Shown here piece by piece: positions 10,406-21,498 of a stretch of DNA of 64,000 nt. The translations under genes and the position numbers were made by a program. Below the pieces are notes generated by a model. That model saw nothing but the letters and a program-made list of their open reading frames with translations, did no database searches and was not told where the DNA came from. Location of the stretch: NCBI RefSeq assembly GCF_000835495.1, contig NW_015622544.1, positions 4,740,855-4,804,854 of the forward strand. Direction: 5' to 3'. The DNA is from Cladophialophora immunda. Lineage: Eukaryota > Ascomycota > Eurotiomycetes > Chaetothyriales > Herpotrichiellaceae. Each line of letters starts with the position of its first letter. The stretch's first letter is position 1.

Positions 10406-10925
10406 GATGGAAGTCTCAAGTCACTGGTTTTGTATGTAAGGCCTTCGTCCTCGAATCGTGTAGGGGAGGGAGGCACCTCGAATTGGGAGTCACTCGGTGC
10501 TAGAGAGATTTTCTTTCCGACCTCGGAGGTCTTGTGATTAAATTTCCTTTTCGAGAGATTTGCGACAACAGAGGTCGAGGCAAGCCTTATGGCGGGTCAT
10601 GAACAGATCTTATGGCGAGAGTTGCGTAGAAAATGCCATAGGACTTATGATGTCTATTTCTATAAGGTATTGCTTCTAAGGTTGAGACGCCGGTAGAATG
10701 TTTCGCATTGGAAAAGACACTTTAAGGCGAAAGCGCTCTTAAAGAAAGGGCGGCAAAATTTATCCAAAGCCATCACTACCTAGGCACACTAGGTAATTAA
10801 GCTTTAGATGTAGCGCAGATTTAGCAGCGACACCCACGCTAGCCGACCCAATATTGGTGATTAATATATTGTACATTCAAAATTGTCCTCAACAATTGTC
10901 CTGTTGAGTCAACAGTCAGTTCTCT
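10406..10925. other. STR2 promoter region up to tRNA-Leu
   Basis: Moderately AT-rich towards the tRNA, with AATTAAGCTTTA near 10795 and TTAATATATTG near 10861. It carries the imperfect MetR/Cys3-type site noted under STR2. No gene was seen. Confidence 0.45.
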
Positions 10926-11029
10926 GGAGAGATGGCCGAGCTTGGTTATGGCGTCAGGTTAAGGCTACAGTCTTGACACTACGTTTCCTGATGGGGCAAC
11001 CCGCGTGGGTTCGAATCCCACTCTCTTCA
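10926..11029 (+). tRNA. tRNA-Leu(AAG) with a 21-nt intron
   Basis: The cloverleaf can be drawn by eye. Acceptor stem GGAGAGA (10926-10932) pairs with TCTCTTC (11022-11028), with A 11029 as discriminator. The D arm GCC...GGC follows TG. Anticodon stem TCAGG (10954-10958) pairs with CCTGA (10987-10991); the loop starts TT with anticodon AAG at 10961-10963, then G, then an intron at 10965-10985, the usual eukaryotic position after base 37. The long variable arm GGG-CAA-CCC marks a class II tRNA, as for Leu. T arm GTGGG-TTCGAAT-CCCAC. A TTTTT at 11030-11034 is a pol III terminator. A-box and B-box promoters are internal. CCA is not encoded. Confidence 0.93.
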
Positions 11030-11034
11030 TTTTT
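11030..11034 (+). terminator. Pol III terminator of tRNA-Leu
   Basis: Five T residues directly after the discriminator base of the tRNA. Confidence 0.7.
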
Positions 11035-12897
11035 GCGCATTAAGTATCATCACTGTGATTTTTTGGGAGACTTTCTAGGAAGATGGCCTTGAAAGTCCAC
11101 TTGAATTTTGACCCTTGTGTCCTTTTTTTGTGAGAGCGTGCTGCCCTATAGTGATTACCGTTGTTTGTGATCTCGATTTCCTTTATCTACCTACATGGAT
11201 CTATCTAGAACTCAAAGACTCGTCGGAGCTCGTTTTTCGGCCTCCTCGAGGAACAACAAACAAGAAATTCAAGCATTCAAAATGAGGCAGCAAGATAGTG
11301 GAATTCCGTCATATTGATCAAATGCACACCCGTTTTGGAGACGATTACGTGCAGCGTTTATACGAGAACGGTGGCAGCAAGGTTGCAGAAATGATGTGAG
11401 AACAACGGAGCCTTCATGGCTGCCTCACGCACGACAAATTCCTATTGAACGTATATAAACTGCGTGGGAGCAGTTGGAGATTCTCGTGAAGCAGTGGTCC
11501 ATATATGTTAAGCGCCCAACCTAGCCTTTCAGAGCTCTCGCCCCAAGGTCGACCCGTAGCCTGCGACACGACAATCACTGGGAGTCATAAATGCAGTGGA
11601 GCTTCAGGATCAACGGTGCAGTCGACAATGCTCAAATCACCAAGTCGAAGCACTGGAGTATTGGAAGGTGTTAGAGCTTGTGCGCAGTCAAGCTGCTTCT
11701 GCTGGAAGCAACTTCCTGGACGTTTCGAAGTCGACGACGGACGATTTCTACGCCATTTCGGCCCTTTGACTCTTCACAGCACTGGCTTTGACCCTGCTAA
11801 CTACTTAAATCTCTTTGGTGACGACTTTTGCTTTAGTAAATTCTGAATCGGCGCGGCCGGCTAACTCTTTGTGAGCCTTCCCGACCTCGTCCGACCAAGC
11901 GACTTTCGCTGGCGCTTTATGTGCGGGTGTGTGAACTATTATACCGTCTAACATCCAACTCTTTCGACCTTCAACAACACTGGCAGAGCAGCATCAGGCA
12001 CTTGGTTCAAGCCCACCCACAGTATTTGCACTTGCGGAGTTGGGACCGAGGAGAGACGGCAGACATCGTGGACAAAGCAACTTAGTCGGCAGGACGTTCC
12101 AGTCAAAGATCATCGGGGACGTGTTGCACTTGCAGACCAGGTACGGAGAACTCAAGTTGTTGTGAGACGTTATCCTGAACAATCGATATACTGCGTCCTG
12201 GAAGGTACGTGTTGATGGAGGACTCCCTTGAATGGCTATTCGAAGGTAAGACCTCTCTGAGTCCATTCGAGACGGCTTTTTTCATGAGCCAGGCTCAGAA
12301 TGATTTGGTGGGCCGTGATTGTCTTCATACACACTTCCCAGTTTCCTAACTCCACGGCCTGATTTCTACCGTCCCAATCTATCAAGATTAGCCTTGGTCA
12401 GCCTTGCCGGCTTGATTCGAATGGTCTTACGCCTGGACTGGCACAGACCATCCGTAGATGTCCTTGTTATCGAATCGATCGACTTGAAGGCTTGAAGGTC
12501 CTGAAAACCGCTGGGACAACTGTCTGAGGTATTGATACATCACAAGAGGTGCTGGAGCGGGCAATGTTCGTAGGTGGTATCCGCGCCAAGGTGCTAGACA
12601 GCCCTTGAGCCCACCAACACGAGTTGGAGCGGGAAATAGGGCGGCATCACCCTATTTCCTAACTTGGCGGAGGCGAGAGGAGATTTCCCAAGCCTTGGCA
12701 TCAAAAAAGTTTTGGGCTCATCAACGAGTTGAACATGAACTCCTCGCACCCTTTGCTTATGCTCGTAATACAATTAATCCGGCTGACATAGGCAGAAAGA
12801 GGTGGTATGATCAATCACCAGCACCTGGCACTCCAGCATTCATCCCTCGACCATGATTCGGGGATTTTGAGAGGACACCTCTAACGAGTGCTTCGAC
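11035..12897. other. 1.9 kb gene-poor stretch between tRNA-Leu and UTP22
   Basis: No gene could be supported. Frames of 60-113 codons occur but lack motifs. One plus-strand stretch at 12605-12856 has a coding-like composition without an ATG start and could be a relic of an old gene or element. The last part must hold the UTP22 promoter. Confidence 0.45.
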
Positions 12898-15800
12898 ATG
12901 TCTATCAAGAAAATGTCGGGTGGACGGTATTCAGCCAAGAGGCGGAAGCTCAGCCACGATTCGCAAGCAGACGATATTGATCTTTCCGAAGCTTCTTCCA
13001 ACTCTGATGACGGCAACGATGTTCCGGACACTCTTCCAAGAAATAGTCTTGCTTCGAAGAGACCACCCCCGAAATCAGCTTCGAAGCCTCCTCAGACTTC
13101 TGCGTTGAAGCCTTCTGTGCTCCCGACTGGGGGCATCAACAAATCAACTATTCTCGGACTCCAAGTCGCTGATCTGGACGCCGAGGTGACGCCAAATTAT
13201 GACAAACTGCGGTCCAAATGGATCACTCTCTCGAACAAGCTGGTCTCGCTCATCAAAGACATACAAGAAATTCCGCCGGTCACTGCTACAGATGCTGTAA
13301 AGTTGCTTCGCAATCAAGGAATAAAGATTCCATTTCCGCAGCCACAGCCATCAAAAGATACAAACTACAAGCTCGGCTTTGTAGCTCCGAAGCAAGTTGT
13401 GGTCGGTGGCGCTCTGCCATTGAATCTGAGTCTGAAGGATGAGAACACCATAGAGATCACAGCTATCATGCCTGATGGCATCTTGCAGGAGAAAGACTAT
13501 CTCAACAACAGGGCATGCCACAAGGCTGCATTTTACCTCGCTTGCATTGCTTCAGCAGTCAAGAACAATGAAGAAGTTGACTTCAGTGTCTCCTTTGCAC
13601 ATAAGCACGATGTCGATCTGTTGCCGGTTATTGAACTCGTTGCTAGGGACACGGAATTGTCGAAGTTCAAGTTCCAGGTTGCTGTGGGTTTCCTCAATCA
13701 CTCGATACCCATAGCAAAGACGTTACCTTTGAAGAATTGTCTCAGGCAAGGTCTATTGGGCGATAAAGAGCAAAGTGGCCAATCATCTCCATTTTACAAC
13801 AGTGCCATCCGGTACGCGGCATCTATTCCAGCCTTTGACCAACTAATCCGTTCAACAAGGAGCTCGTCCTTTGATGAAGCATGCCGGGTCGGCCAACTCT
13901 GGCTTCAACAACGAGGCTTTTCCAGTTCCACTCGGTCGGGAGGGTTCGGATTTTTGGAATGGACAATAGTATGCGCACTGTTAACGCGTACAGGTGGTCA
14001 CCGTGGCCATCCATTGTTCTCCAAGCAGTACAGCAGCATACAATTTTTCAAAGCCATGCTCCAAATCCTGGGTGGAAGGGATCTGCAGGAACCGATGCTC
14101 CTCAACAACGCCAATTTCGACCTCCCCAGCTCGGATGTGCCGGTCCTCTACGATGGGGAGACGGGTGTCAACATCCTCTACAAGATGTCTCCTTGGTCCT
14201 ATGACTCCCTGCGTCACCACGCTCAAGTCACTTTGGTGGCGCTCAATTCTCGCAACCAGGATGGTTTTGACGCAACGTTTGTGCTGAGTGTCGCAGTACC
14301 GTTATTGCAGTGCGATGAGATATACTCTGTCAGAGTGTCTCGGGATAACCTCAGGACTCCTGCAGATGAGCGACGATTTGTCCAAAGACTGCACAAGGTC
14401 CTGAAACAGGGATTGGGCGACAGAGTCACATTGATCGACTTCAAGCTGCCCCAAGAGTCAGGCTGGGCGCTCAACAAGGACCCATCTCACCGAAAAGGAG
14501 ATTACGAGTTGCAAGTTGCGCTGCTCGCCAATCCAGAGAATGTCAACCGCCTTGTCGATCACGGCCCATCCGCAGATGAACAGGAAGAAGCTGCCGAATT
14601 TCGGGAGTTCTGGGGCGAAAAGGCAGAGTTGCGCCGATTCAAGGATGGCAGCATATCTGAGAGTCTAGTGTGGCGAGGAGACCGGCCGGTGACGCTTCAA
14701 ATCATCTCTCACCTTGCAGCTCTGCATCTCAAACTGCCGCCGAGTTCGATTGAACTAAGAACCCAGAATCTAGAGATCAGCATCCTAGGGGACAGCAACT
14801 ACGCATCAGGGTTGACGCCGAAGGACGCTTTCCGCGTTATCAATTCAACGTTCCAGTCCTTGACGTCCAGTCTGCACAATCTCGAAGGTCTGCCTCTGCC
14901 GATCCGCTCAATTTCCCCTGCGGATCCTGCCTTACGTTCGAGCTCCACACTCCACCCATTACTCTCATCAACTTCAGCTCCAATTGATATCACCATCCAG
15001 TTTGACTCGTCCACAAGATGGCCAGACTCCCTCCCAGCCATCCAACATACTAAAATCGCATTCCTCCTCAAACTTTCCGAGCTGCTGGACTCAAACGATC
15101 CAAGTCTCACCACACGTGTAGGAATTGAGAACACAGAGTCGGCCAGCACGGGCTACTTCAATACCTCGTTCCTTGACATTATCTATCCTTCTCCAGCTCC
15201 GGGCATTAGTCCAACCTGTTTCCGTGCCCGCATCTACCATGACCGGGAAGCTCACCTCATTCAGACCGCTCTGGCGGATAAATCCCTGCATGGCGCCCTC
15301 AGAGATTCTCTCGCGATCGCACTGGCCACGTACAAGCGCGACTTTCAGGCAAAACCGATCCATACGACCACGATCCGCAACCTAATCACTCGGTTCCCAC
15401 CATTGTCAAGTACAATCCGCCTGTTGAAGAGATGGGTGTCATCCCACCTCCTCCTTGACGAACATATCCCTGAGGAAATTCTTGAACTCGTCGCAGCACA
15501 TGTTTTCCTCCAGCCTGCACCGTGGAGCGCACCCGGCTCTGCAACGACAGCATTTTTGCGGTGCCTTCATTTCCTCTCGAGATGGGACTGGGCCTATTCA
15601 CCGTTAATCATCGATCTGAGTGTGTCGCAGGACTCCTTGACCGCCGAGCACCTTACGGAAATCCAGAACCGTTTCGAGGCGTGGAGGAAGTTAGACCCGC
15701 AGATGAACAATGTGGTTTGGTTCGTGGGTACGAACATCGACACGACCGGGACCGTGTGGACTGTCAACGGCCGCCCTCCGCGCGTTGTTGCGGGTCGACT

Positions 15801-16350
15801 GACCGCGCTGGCACGTGCAGCGATTGAGCTGGTCGAGAGCAAAGGTACCAGCATGACGGAGGACGAGTGGAAAGGACTCTTCGAGAGCCCGCTGGGAGAT
15901 TATGACTTTGTGATCCACTTGAAACACTCCGTCGTGCGTGGTGGTGGACTTAAGGGCAAAGGGTTGAAGGCCAGCTCCAAAGCCAAGGGCGGAGTGGACG
16001 GTGGAGCGCTGGAGTTCAAGAACCTGCAGATCGCCGAGAGTCTGGACGTCGACTCGATCGGTTACGACCCCGTCGAGCTGTATCTGCGTGACCTACACCA
16101 CGCGTTCGGGTCGGCGGCTCTGTTCTTCCACGATCGCTATGGCGGACAGGTCATTGCGGGATTGTGGAAGCCGACTGTCTTGGGGCGGAAGGAGTGGCGC
16201 GTGAGATTGGGCTGGTCGAGTGTGCCCGTCAAATCCGAGGGAGAGGCCGAACAAGGAAAGGACATGTGTGTGTTCAACAGGGATGGAGTGCTTGCGGAGA
16301 TGGCAAGGTTGGGAGAGGGGCTCGTTCGGGAGATCAAGGTCAAGGAGTGA
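12898..16350 (+). CDS. UTP22: U3 snoRNP / small-subunit processome protein UTP22 (Nrap family)
   Basis: Nucleolar protein of the 90S pre-ribosome; with Rrp7 it forms the UTP-C module for 18S rRNA maturation. The single exon gives 1150 aa, close to fungal Nrap length. A basic and acidic nucleolar N-terminus (SAKRRKLSHD, then Asp/Ser-rich) is followed by the Nrap domain. Family landmarks seen: YNSAIRYAASIPAFDQ and SGGFGFLEWTIVCALL near residues 300-360, LYDGETGVNILYKMS near 420, WGEKAELRRFKDGSI near 575 (nucleotidyltransferase-like fold, presumed inactive in this family) and DPVELYLRDLHHAFGS near the end. Translation could also start five codons later at MSGG. It stands alone, with a gene-poor region upstream and CTP1 convergent downstream. 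Confidence 0.93.
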   Translation: MSIKKMSGGRYSAKRRKLSHDSQADDIDLSEASSNSDDGNDVPDTLPRNSLASKRPPPKSASKPPQTSALKPSVLPTGGINKSTILGLQVADLDAEVTPNYDKLRSKWITLSNKLVSLIKDIQEIPPVTATDAVKLLRNQGIKIPFPQPQPSKDTNYKLGFVAPKQVVVGGALPLNLSLKDENTIEITAIMPDGILQEKDYLNNRACHKAAFYLACIASAVKNNEEVDFSVSFAHKHDVDLLPVIELVARDTELSKFKFQVAVGFLNHSIPIAKTLPLKNCLRQGLLGDKEQSGQSSPFYNSAIRYAASIPAFDQLIRSTRSSSFDEACRVGQLWLQQRGFSSSTRSGGFGFLEWTIVCALLTRTGGHRGHPLFSKQYSSIQFFKAMLQILGGRDLQEPMLLNNANFDLPSSDVPVLYDGETGVNILYKMSPWSYDSLRHHAQVTLVALNSRNQDGFDATFVLSVAVPLLQCDEIYSVRVSRDNLRTPADERRFVQRLHKVLKQGLGDRVTLIDFKLPQESGWALNKDPSHRKGDYELQVALLANPENVNRLVDHGPSADEQEEAAEFREFWGEKAELRRFKDGSISESLVWRGDRPVTLQIISHLAALHLKLPPSSIELRTQNLEISILGDSNYASGLTPKDAFRVINSTFQSLTSSLHNLEGLPLPIRSISPADPALRSSSTLHPLLSSTSAPIDITIQFDSSTRWPDSLPAIQHTKIAFLLKLSELLDSNDPSLTTRVGIENTESASTGYFNTSFLDIIYPSPAPGISPTCFRARIYHDREAHLIQTALADKSLHGALRDSLAIALATYKRDFQAKPIHTTTIRNLITRFPPLSSTIRLLKRWVSSHLLLDEHIPEEILELVAAHVFLQPAPWSAPGSATTAFLRCLHFLSRWDWAYSPLIIDLSVSQDSLTAEHLTEIQNRFEAWRKLDPQMNNVVWFVGTNIDTTGTVWTVNGRPPRVVAGRLTALARAAIELVESKGTSMTEDEWKGLFESPLGDYDFVIHLKHSVVRGGGLKGKGLKASSKAKGGVDGGALEFKNLQIAESLDVDSIGYDPVELYLRDLHHAFGSAALFFHDRYGGQVIAGLWKPTVLGRKEWRVRLGWSSVPVKSEGEAEQGKDMCVFNRDGVLAEMARLGEGLVREIKVKE

Positions 16351-16630
16351 CAGAAACGAAACGGGCAGCTAGCGTGTAGATGTGTACATTGGGTATCATT
16401 GTTAACAAGAATGAAAGCCTCAAGGCCAATCTATATCTGCAGCTTTCCACCTTGTTGGATTATCTCTCACAAATTCGCCCTTCCAGAGAAGGACGTTAAC
16501 AAGGGAGATGGCTCTGTTCCAAAGGCCTGCTCTATCTTCCATTTTCATAAAGCCAGCCTTGGAATTCTGCTCACTATGTCCAAACCACACAAACTTTTCG
16601 TTCTAAAGAGCCCAGATCCCTCGCGGCCCA

Positions 16631-17659
16631 TCAAATGTACTTTCCGTCGGGATCTGCAAGGTCTAGGAGCTGCATAGTCTTCTCGTACCTGAATTGATCA
16701 AAGTCAGAATGCTTCCCGATAGATACCCGCTTGGAGGAGACTCACATCGCGAAGACGATACCACCACTTAGAGTGAGACGGCCCAGACGTGGTAGTGCAC
16801 CAGACCAGAAGGTTAATATGCCTTCGTTCTTGTAGATTGACGCTGCGCAGTGAAATGTGTTCTTATATACTTGCCTGGCCTCCAAACTCTGCATTCGGGT
16901 TTTAACCGTGTCAAGAGGCATGGTGGTGTAGACGGTAACGATGCCAGCAATACCTCCTAGGGCGAAAGTTGTCAGAGATCCAAGCTTCTCCCCTGGCGCA
17001 ACATAGCCCTCGGCGAATTGTTTGAGGCTCGTGTAGGTACTGAATCGGACCGCGCTGTTGGCTGCTTGCCGTGCGGTCGTGGGCACAAACCCTTGGAAAA
17101 AGCCTCTAATTCCTTTCTCTCGAGCGATGACCATGGATCCGTGGATGAAGCCACGCATTCTTGGTTGCGCTCGTTTCCTGTCGTCCACCAGTTGTGTTTT
17201 TATTGACTCTGACGGGGTGACTGCCAGCAACGATTCAGTGACTCCAGCACCAAACCCCGCGGCGACTGTCCGAGGCCCAGATATTTGACCATCGTCGTCT
17301 GATAGCATATGTTTATATGTGTCAAACGCGAGGAATCGAACGCCTGCCTTGACCGAGTTCCCCACGATTGCCGTCGTGCACCCGGTGTACCATTCTTTCG
17401 AGGGGAAGGGAGGCCATGGGAGCTTTTTGGAGTCTGGTAATCGGCGATTGAGCTGCGACCTTGTCTTGAGGAGGTCAAACGGATATGTTATGGCGATCTC
17501 GACTGCTCCAGCTGTCGAGCCAGCTATTATCGAACGCAGCGCACTCGGCTGTTGCATAGGTGTATCAGAGTGCTATCTTCGGTGGACTTTATGAGTACAT
17601 GGTGTCCTGCATACCTTGAGCTTCGACTTTTCCCCATCTTTAGCTGACGTTGATGCCAT
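16631..17659 (-). CDS. CTP1: Mitochondrial citrate/tricarboxylate carrier CTP1
   Basis: Inner-membrane exchanger exporting citrate from mitochondria. Three exons on the minus strand: 17615-17659, 16746-17548 and 16631-16688, giving 301 aa, the usual Ctp1 size. Intron 1 (17549-17614) starts GTATGC and ends CAACAG; intron 2 (16689-16745) starts GTGAGT and ends TTCAG and adds the family C-terminus YEKTMQLLD...GKYI, which confirms it. The three mitochondrial-carrier repeats are visible with their signatures YPFDLLKTR, TPSESIKTQ and MPLDTVKTRMQ; the second repeat carries the substrate-contacting variant of the motif known for citrate carriers. The gene is divergent from SMC6, with 314 bp between the two ATGs. 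A start at the ATG near 17557 was rejected because it lies in intron 1. Confidence 0.92.
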
Positions 17660-17973
17660 TCTCCAGAAAGAGACCGCTGTCAAGGCCAGCCCCAAGTCTG
17701 TGGACCAAAGCTATTGCTGAGCAGAAACAGAGAAAACGAGCGCAAGTGTCTGAAGAAAAGGTGTGTAGGACCTTCTGCGACATCGGGCCCATGACTTCAC
17801 GCCGGAGTTTGGCCGGCCCTCATGCCACAACGCGTCAAACGCCAACGCGCAGGCGCGCTTCCCGTTTGCGCAGGCAACGACTCCGAAGTGGCCGATTTCT
17901 AATTCCAGTATCTCAGGTCCACGCCCACTACCACCTCCAGGACGAGCAGCCTGGCCTCCCAAAAAGCGCCGTA
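17660..17973. promoter_or_regulatory. Shared divergent promoter, CTP1 and SMC6
   Basis: Only 314 bp separate the two start codons, so both leaders and promoters lie here. No TATA-like element is obvious on either side. Confidence 0.5.
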
Positions 17974-20900
17974 ATGGCGCCTCACAAACGCCCCGCTCCA
18001 ACAGATGGCGACGATGACAGCGAAAGCAGTCGTGAGTCGTCGTCGCCACCCCGCCGGGTCTCGGTATGGTATTTCTTTGGGATATCAGGCTTCCAAGTGC
18101 TAACAAGACGTTAGAATAAGAGAAGACGGACAAGTGACGAGTCATCCGTGCATCGTGATACTTCGAGCGATCGAGCTGATCGCGAAAATGCCAGTACCCC
18201 TCCTTCCGAGATTAGTTCTGATAGCGAACAAGACGACGACGACGAGGCTTTGCTCGAAGCCACCCAGGCCATCGAGGCTAGAAGTAGAGGAGGTATTCAC
18301 AATGAGCCTGCAGAGTATGGCATTTTGGAAGGAGTCCAGCTCAAGAATTTCATGTGTCACGAGGATATGAGCTACGAGCTTGGGCCGTTGATCAATTTCA
18401 TATGCGGTAAAAATGGCAGTGGAAAGAGTGCGATCCTCACTGCCATCGTCCTGTGCTTAGGAGGGAAAGCCTCGGCGACCAATCGAGGTGCGCGCCTCCA
18501 AAATTTCATCAAGGAAGGAACAGACCACGCCACCATCATCTGCAGGCTGAAGAACCAGGGCGAAAATGCATACATGCCCGATGTATATGGGAAGACGATT
18601 CAAGTCGAACGTCATATCTCGCGCACTGGTAGTAGCGGGTTCAAGCTGAAGTCAGAGAAGGGCCGCATCATCTCGACACGGAAGTCTGACCTGGAAGAAA
18701 TTTGCGATCATATGATGTTACAGATCGAAAACCCCATGGCAGTCCTCTCTCAAGACCAGGCGCGTCAGTTCATTGCCAGCTCGAGTCCCGTGGAAAAATA
18801 TAAGTTCTTCATGAAGGGCGTCCAACTTGAACAGCTTGATCAGGACTACCGACTCATCGAGGAGCAGCTCGACAATATTAGTGCAAAGATCGCCGCCAGA
18901 GCCCCGGATCTCAAAGTGTTGAAGGGGAAAGCGGACAGCGCAGCGAACAAGCTTGCCCTATCCGATAGATACGAGGCTATGCGTGACAGGCTGCGAGATT
19001 ATCGCCGACAGCTGACATGGGCGCAAGTCACAATTCAGGAGGATATTCGAGATGCATACGTTAAAGAGCTTCAAGAGGCGGACGCTAAAATAGCGGCAGC
19101 AGAGGCGAAAGCCCAAGAGCTCGACGATGCCTATCAGGAAGCCGATAGACTTGCAGCTGCCACAACGGAGAAGTATAATGCAGCAAATGCAGCTGTTCAA
19201 CACCTCAAAGACGAGAAGAATGAGCTGCAGGGGCAACAGCAGGATCTAAAGAAGAATTATTCAGAGGCGGCAGCCGAGCAACGACAAATTCGTGATGCAT
19301 TGGTCAGTGCTGACAGGACCATCACACAGAAGAAAGCAGCTATCGAACAAGAGGTGCAACGGCTGGCCGAGCTCGATGGGGGAGGAGCTGCTCGCCGCAT
19401 CAACGAACTCGAGGAGGCCAAAGAAGCCGCCAGAAGAGCGGAAGAGGAATTACACCATCACCTGGACCAGAGAAAAACGCACGTTGAGGAAATCGAGAGA
19501 ATGCAAAGGCTGGAGAGCGAAACTGGAGAGGCGAAGAGGAACGAAGAGCGGAGAGTTAACGACTTGGAGAACAACCTCAAGCGGCTGGTAGAGAACCGCA
19601 ACTCTCAAGATCTTGCTTTTCATCCTAGAATGCAGGAACTACTGCGAGCTTTGCACCAAGAAAAGGGATTTCAGGACGCTCCCGTGGGCCCTCTAGGAAA
19701 GCATGTTAAATTGTTGAAACCCGAGTGGTCTTCGATCTTGGAGAAGTCCTTTGGCAACTCACTTTCGGGGTTCATAGTGACCAGCAAGCGGGACGAAAAT
19801 CTATTGAGCGACATCATGCGACGGAACCAATGCGTTCTGCCTATCTTCATCGCAAACAACCTCCCTCTCAACATCGAGCCACATCTTCCCGATCCCCGCT
19901 TCGACACCGTCTTGAGTGCTTTGGATATTGACAACGAGGCGGTCAGGAAGCAGCTCGTCATTTCCAATCAGATTGAGCAGAGCATCCTCATTCAAGACAT
20001 GACGGAAGCCTCGAAAGCACTCTATTCGGAAGGGACGCCTTTGCGCAATGTTAAGCGGTGCTATTGCTTCAGCCCAGGCAGCAAGGTGAAAGGCGCCGTC
20101 TTATCTTATCGAAATGGTCGAGCTGCGCAAGACCCGGTGCACGAATTCATCGGCACTCCACGAATGAAAACGGATATTGACGAAGCAATCCATCGGCAAC
20201 AAGATGTGCTTGCTGACTGCAAGGCCCAACGTCTACGCGCAGAGCACGAATTCCGCAGTGCTCAGGACCGGCATGTTAGAGCAAAACAGGCTCTCAAGCG
20301 ACATGGGGACAGAAAGAGAGAACTCGAAATCGCAGTGCAGGAGGCGGAAGATAATCTCGAGCGGGTGAAGGAAGCGATCAGGGACGACAGCGTCGAAGGT
20401 GGCAAGCTTGAAGCCTTGCGTCAGTCATTAAGCGAGGCTGAGGAGCAAAAGACCATTCATGAGAGCTCTTTTCAAGACTCGGTCATCGCTCTTGACGACC
20501 AAACGAAGAAACTTCGCGAGGTGACTCGAAGGTGCAACGAATTGGATGAGCGCATCAAAGAGGCTGAAGGGATGGTTGACAAGGCGCAGTCAACCGCTCA
20601 GAAGGCTGGCAAGAAACGTGCGCATGAGTTGGGCGAGAAAAATAGAGCTATTGCTATGATCGACGACGCCAGAGCTGACCGAGGCACGCTGGAACGGAAG
20701 ATGCAGGAAATGGATGAAAAAATTGCGAGCTTCACAGACCAAGCACGGCAGGTTTGTGAACGTGTCAACCTTCCCAAAGGCGAAACGTATGAAAGCCTGA
20801 GCAAAAAGCATGAAAAGCTTTCGGCGGATTACCGCAAGTATCAAGCCCAGGTTGGTGATCGGGACGACATAGCGGCCGAGGCATCAAAATCTTCAAAGGC

Positions 20901-21498
20901 ATACAAGGCCGCCGAGAGGGAAATAAGTTCGCTGGAATCTCTCCAAGCACAACTCACAAGGACGCTTGCAGAGCGAAGAAGGCGATGGGTGCTCTTCCGA
21001 GGTCATATTACTGCTAGGTCAAGGGCAGGTTTCATCCACAAGCTCAGCGAGAGAGGATTCCGTGGAAGGCTCCACATCGATCACAGAAAGAAGGAGATGG
21101 ACATCGCCGTCGAGCCCGATATTACGAGACGTGACGGAACCGGACGGAGCGCAAAGACTTTATCTGGTGGAGAGAAGTCCTTCTCCCAGATCTGTCTGCT
21201 CCTCTCGATTTGGGACGCAATGGGTGTCCCGATTCGATGTCTCGACGAATTTGACGTATTCATGGATGCAGTAAACAGAACTACCAGTGTCAACTTGTTG
21301 ATCGATGGAGCCAGGCACAGCAGTGGCGGGCAATTCATTCTCATCAGCCCAGGCACCAAATCTGACATCAAGAGAGCTCCAGATGTCTGCGCTATTGAGT
21401 AAGTTGGAGAGCGTCGCACGTTGTGCACAGGTGCTAACGTTTATAGGGTTGCTCCCCCAGAGAGAGGCCAAACGAGGCTCGTGCTTGGTCCAACATGA
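17974..21498 (+). CDS. SMC6: SMC6, structural maintenance of chromosomes protein of the Smc5/6 complex
   Basis: ATPase of the Smc5/6 complex for DNA repair and replication fork processing. Exons 17974-18063, 18115-21398 and 21447-21498 give 1141 aa. Intron 1 has GTATGG...TGCTAACAAG...TTAG; intron 2 has GTAAGT...GTGCTAACG...ATAG and restores the C-terminus ending LVLGPT. The Ser/Asp-rich N-tail precedes Walker A GKNGSGKSAILTAI near residue 130. Two long coiled coils flank a hinge around residues 470-620; the coils are rich in Glu, Lys, Ala and Arg heptads. The signature LSGGEKSFSQ lies near residue 1045, followed by Walker B IRCLDEFDVFMD and the D-loop region. The motif set HEDMSYELGP and LDEFDVFMD distinguishes SMC6 from SMC5. 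It is divergent from CTP1. Confidence 0.94.
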
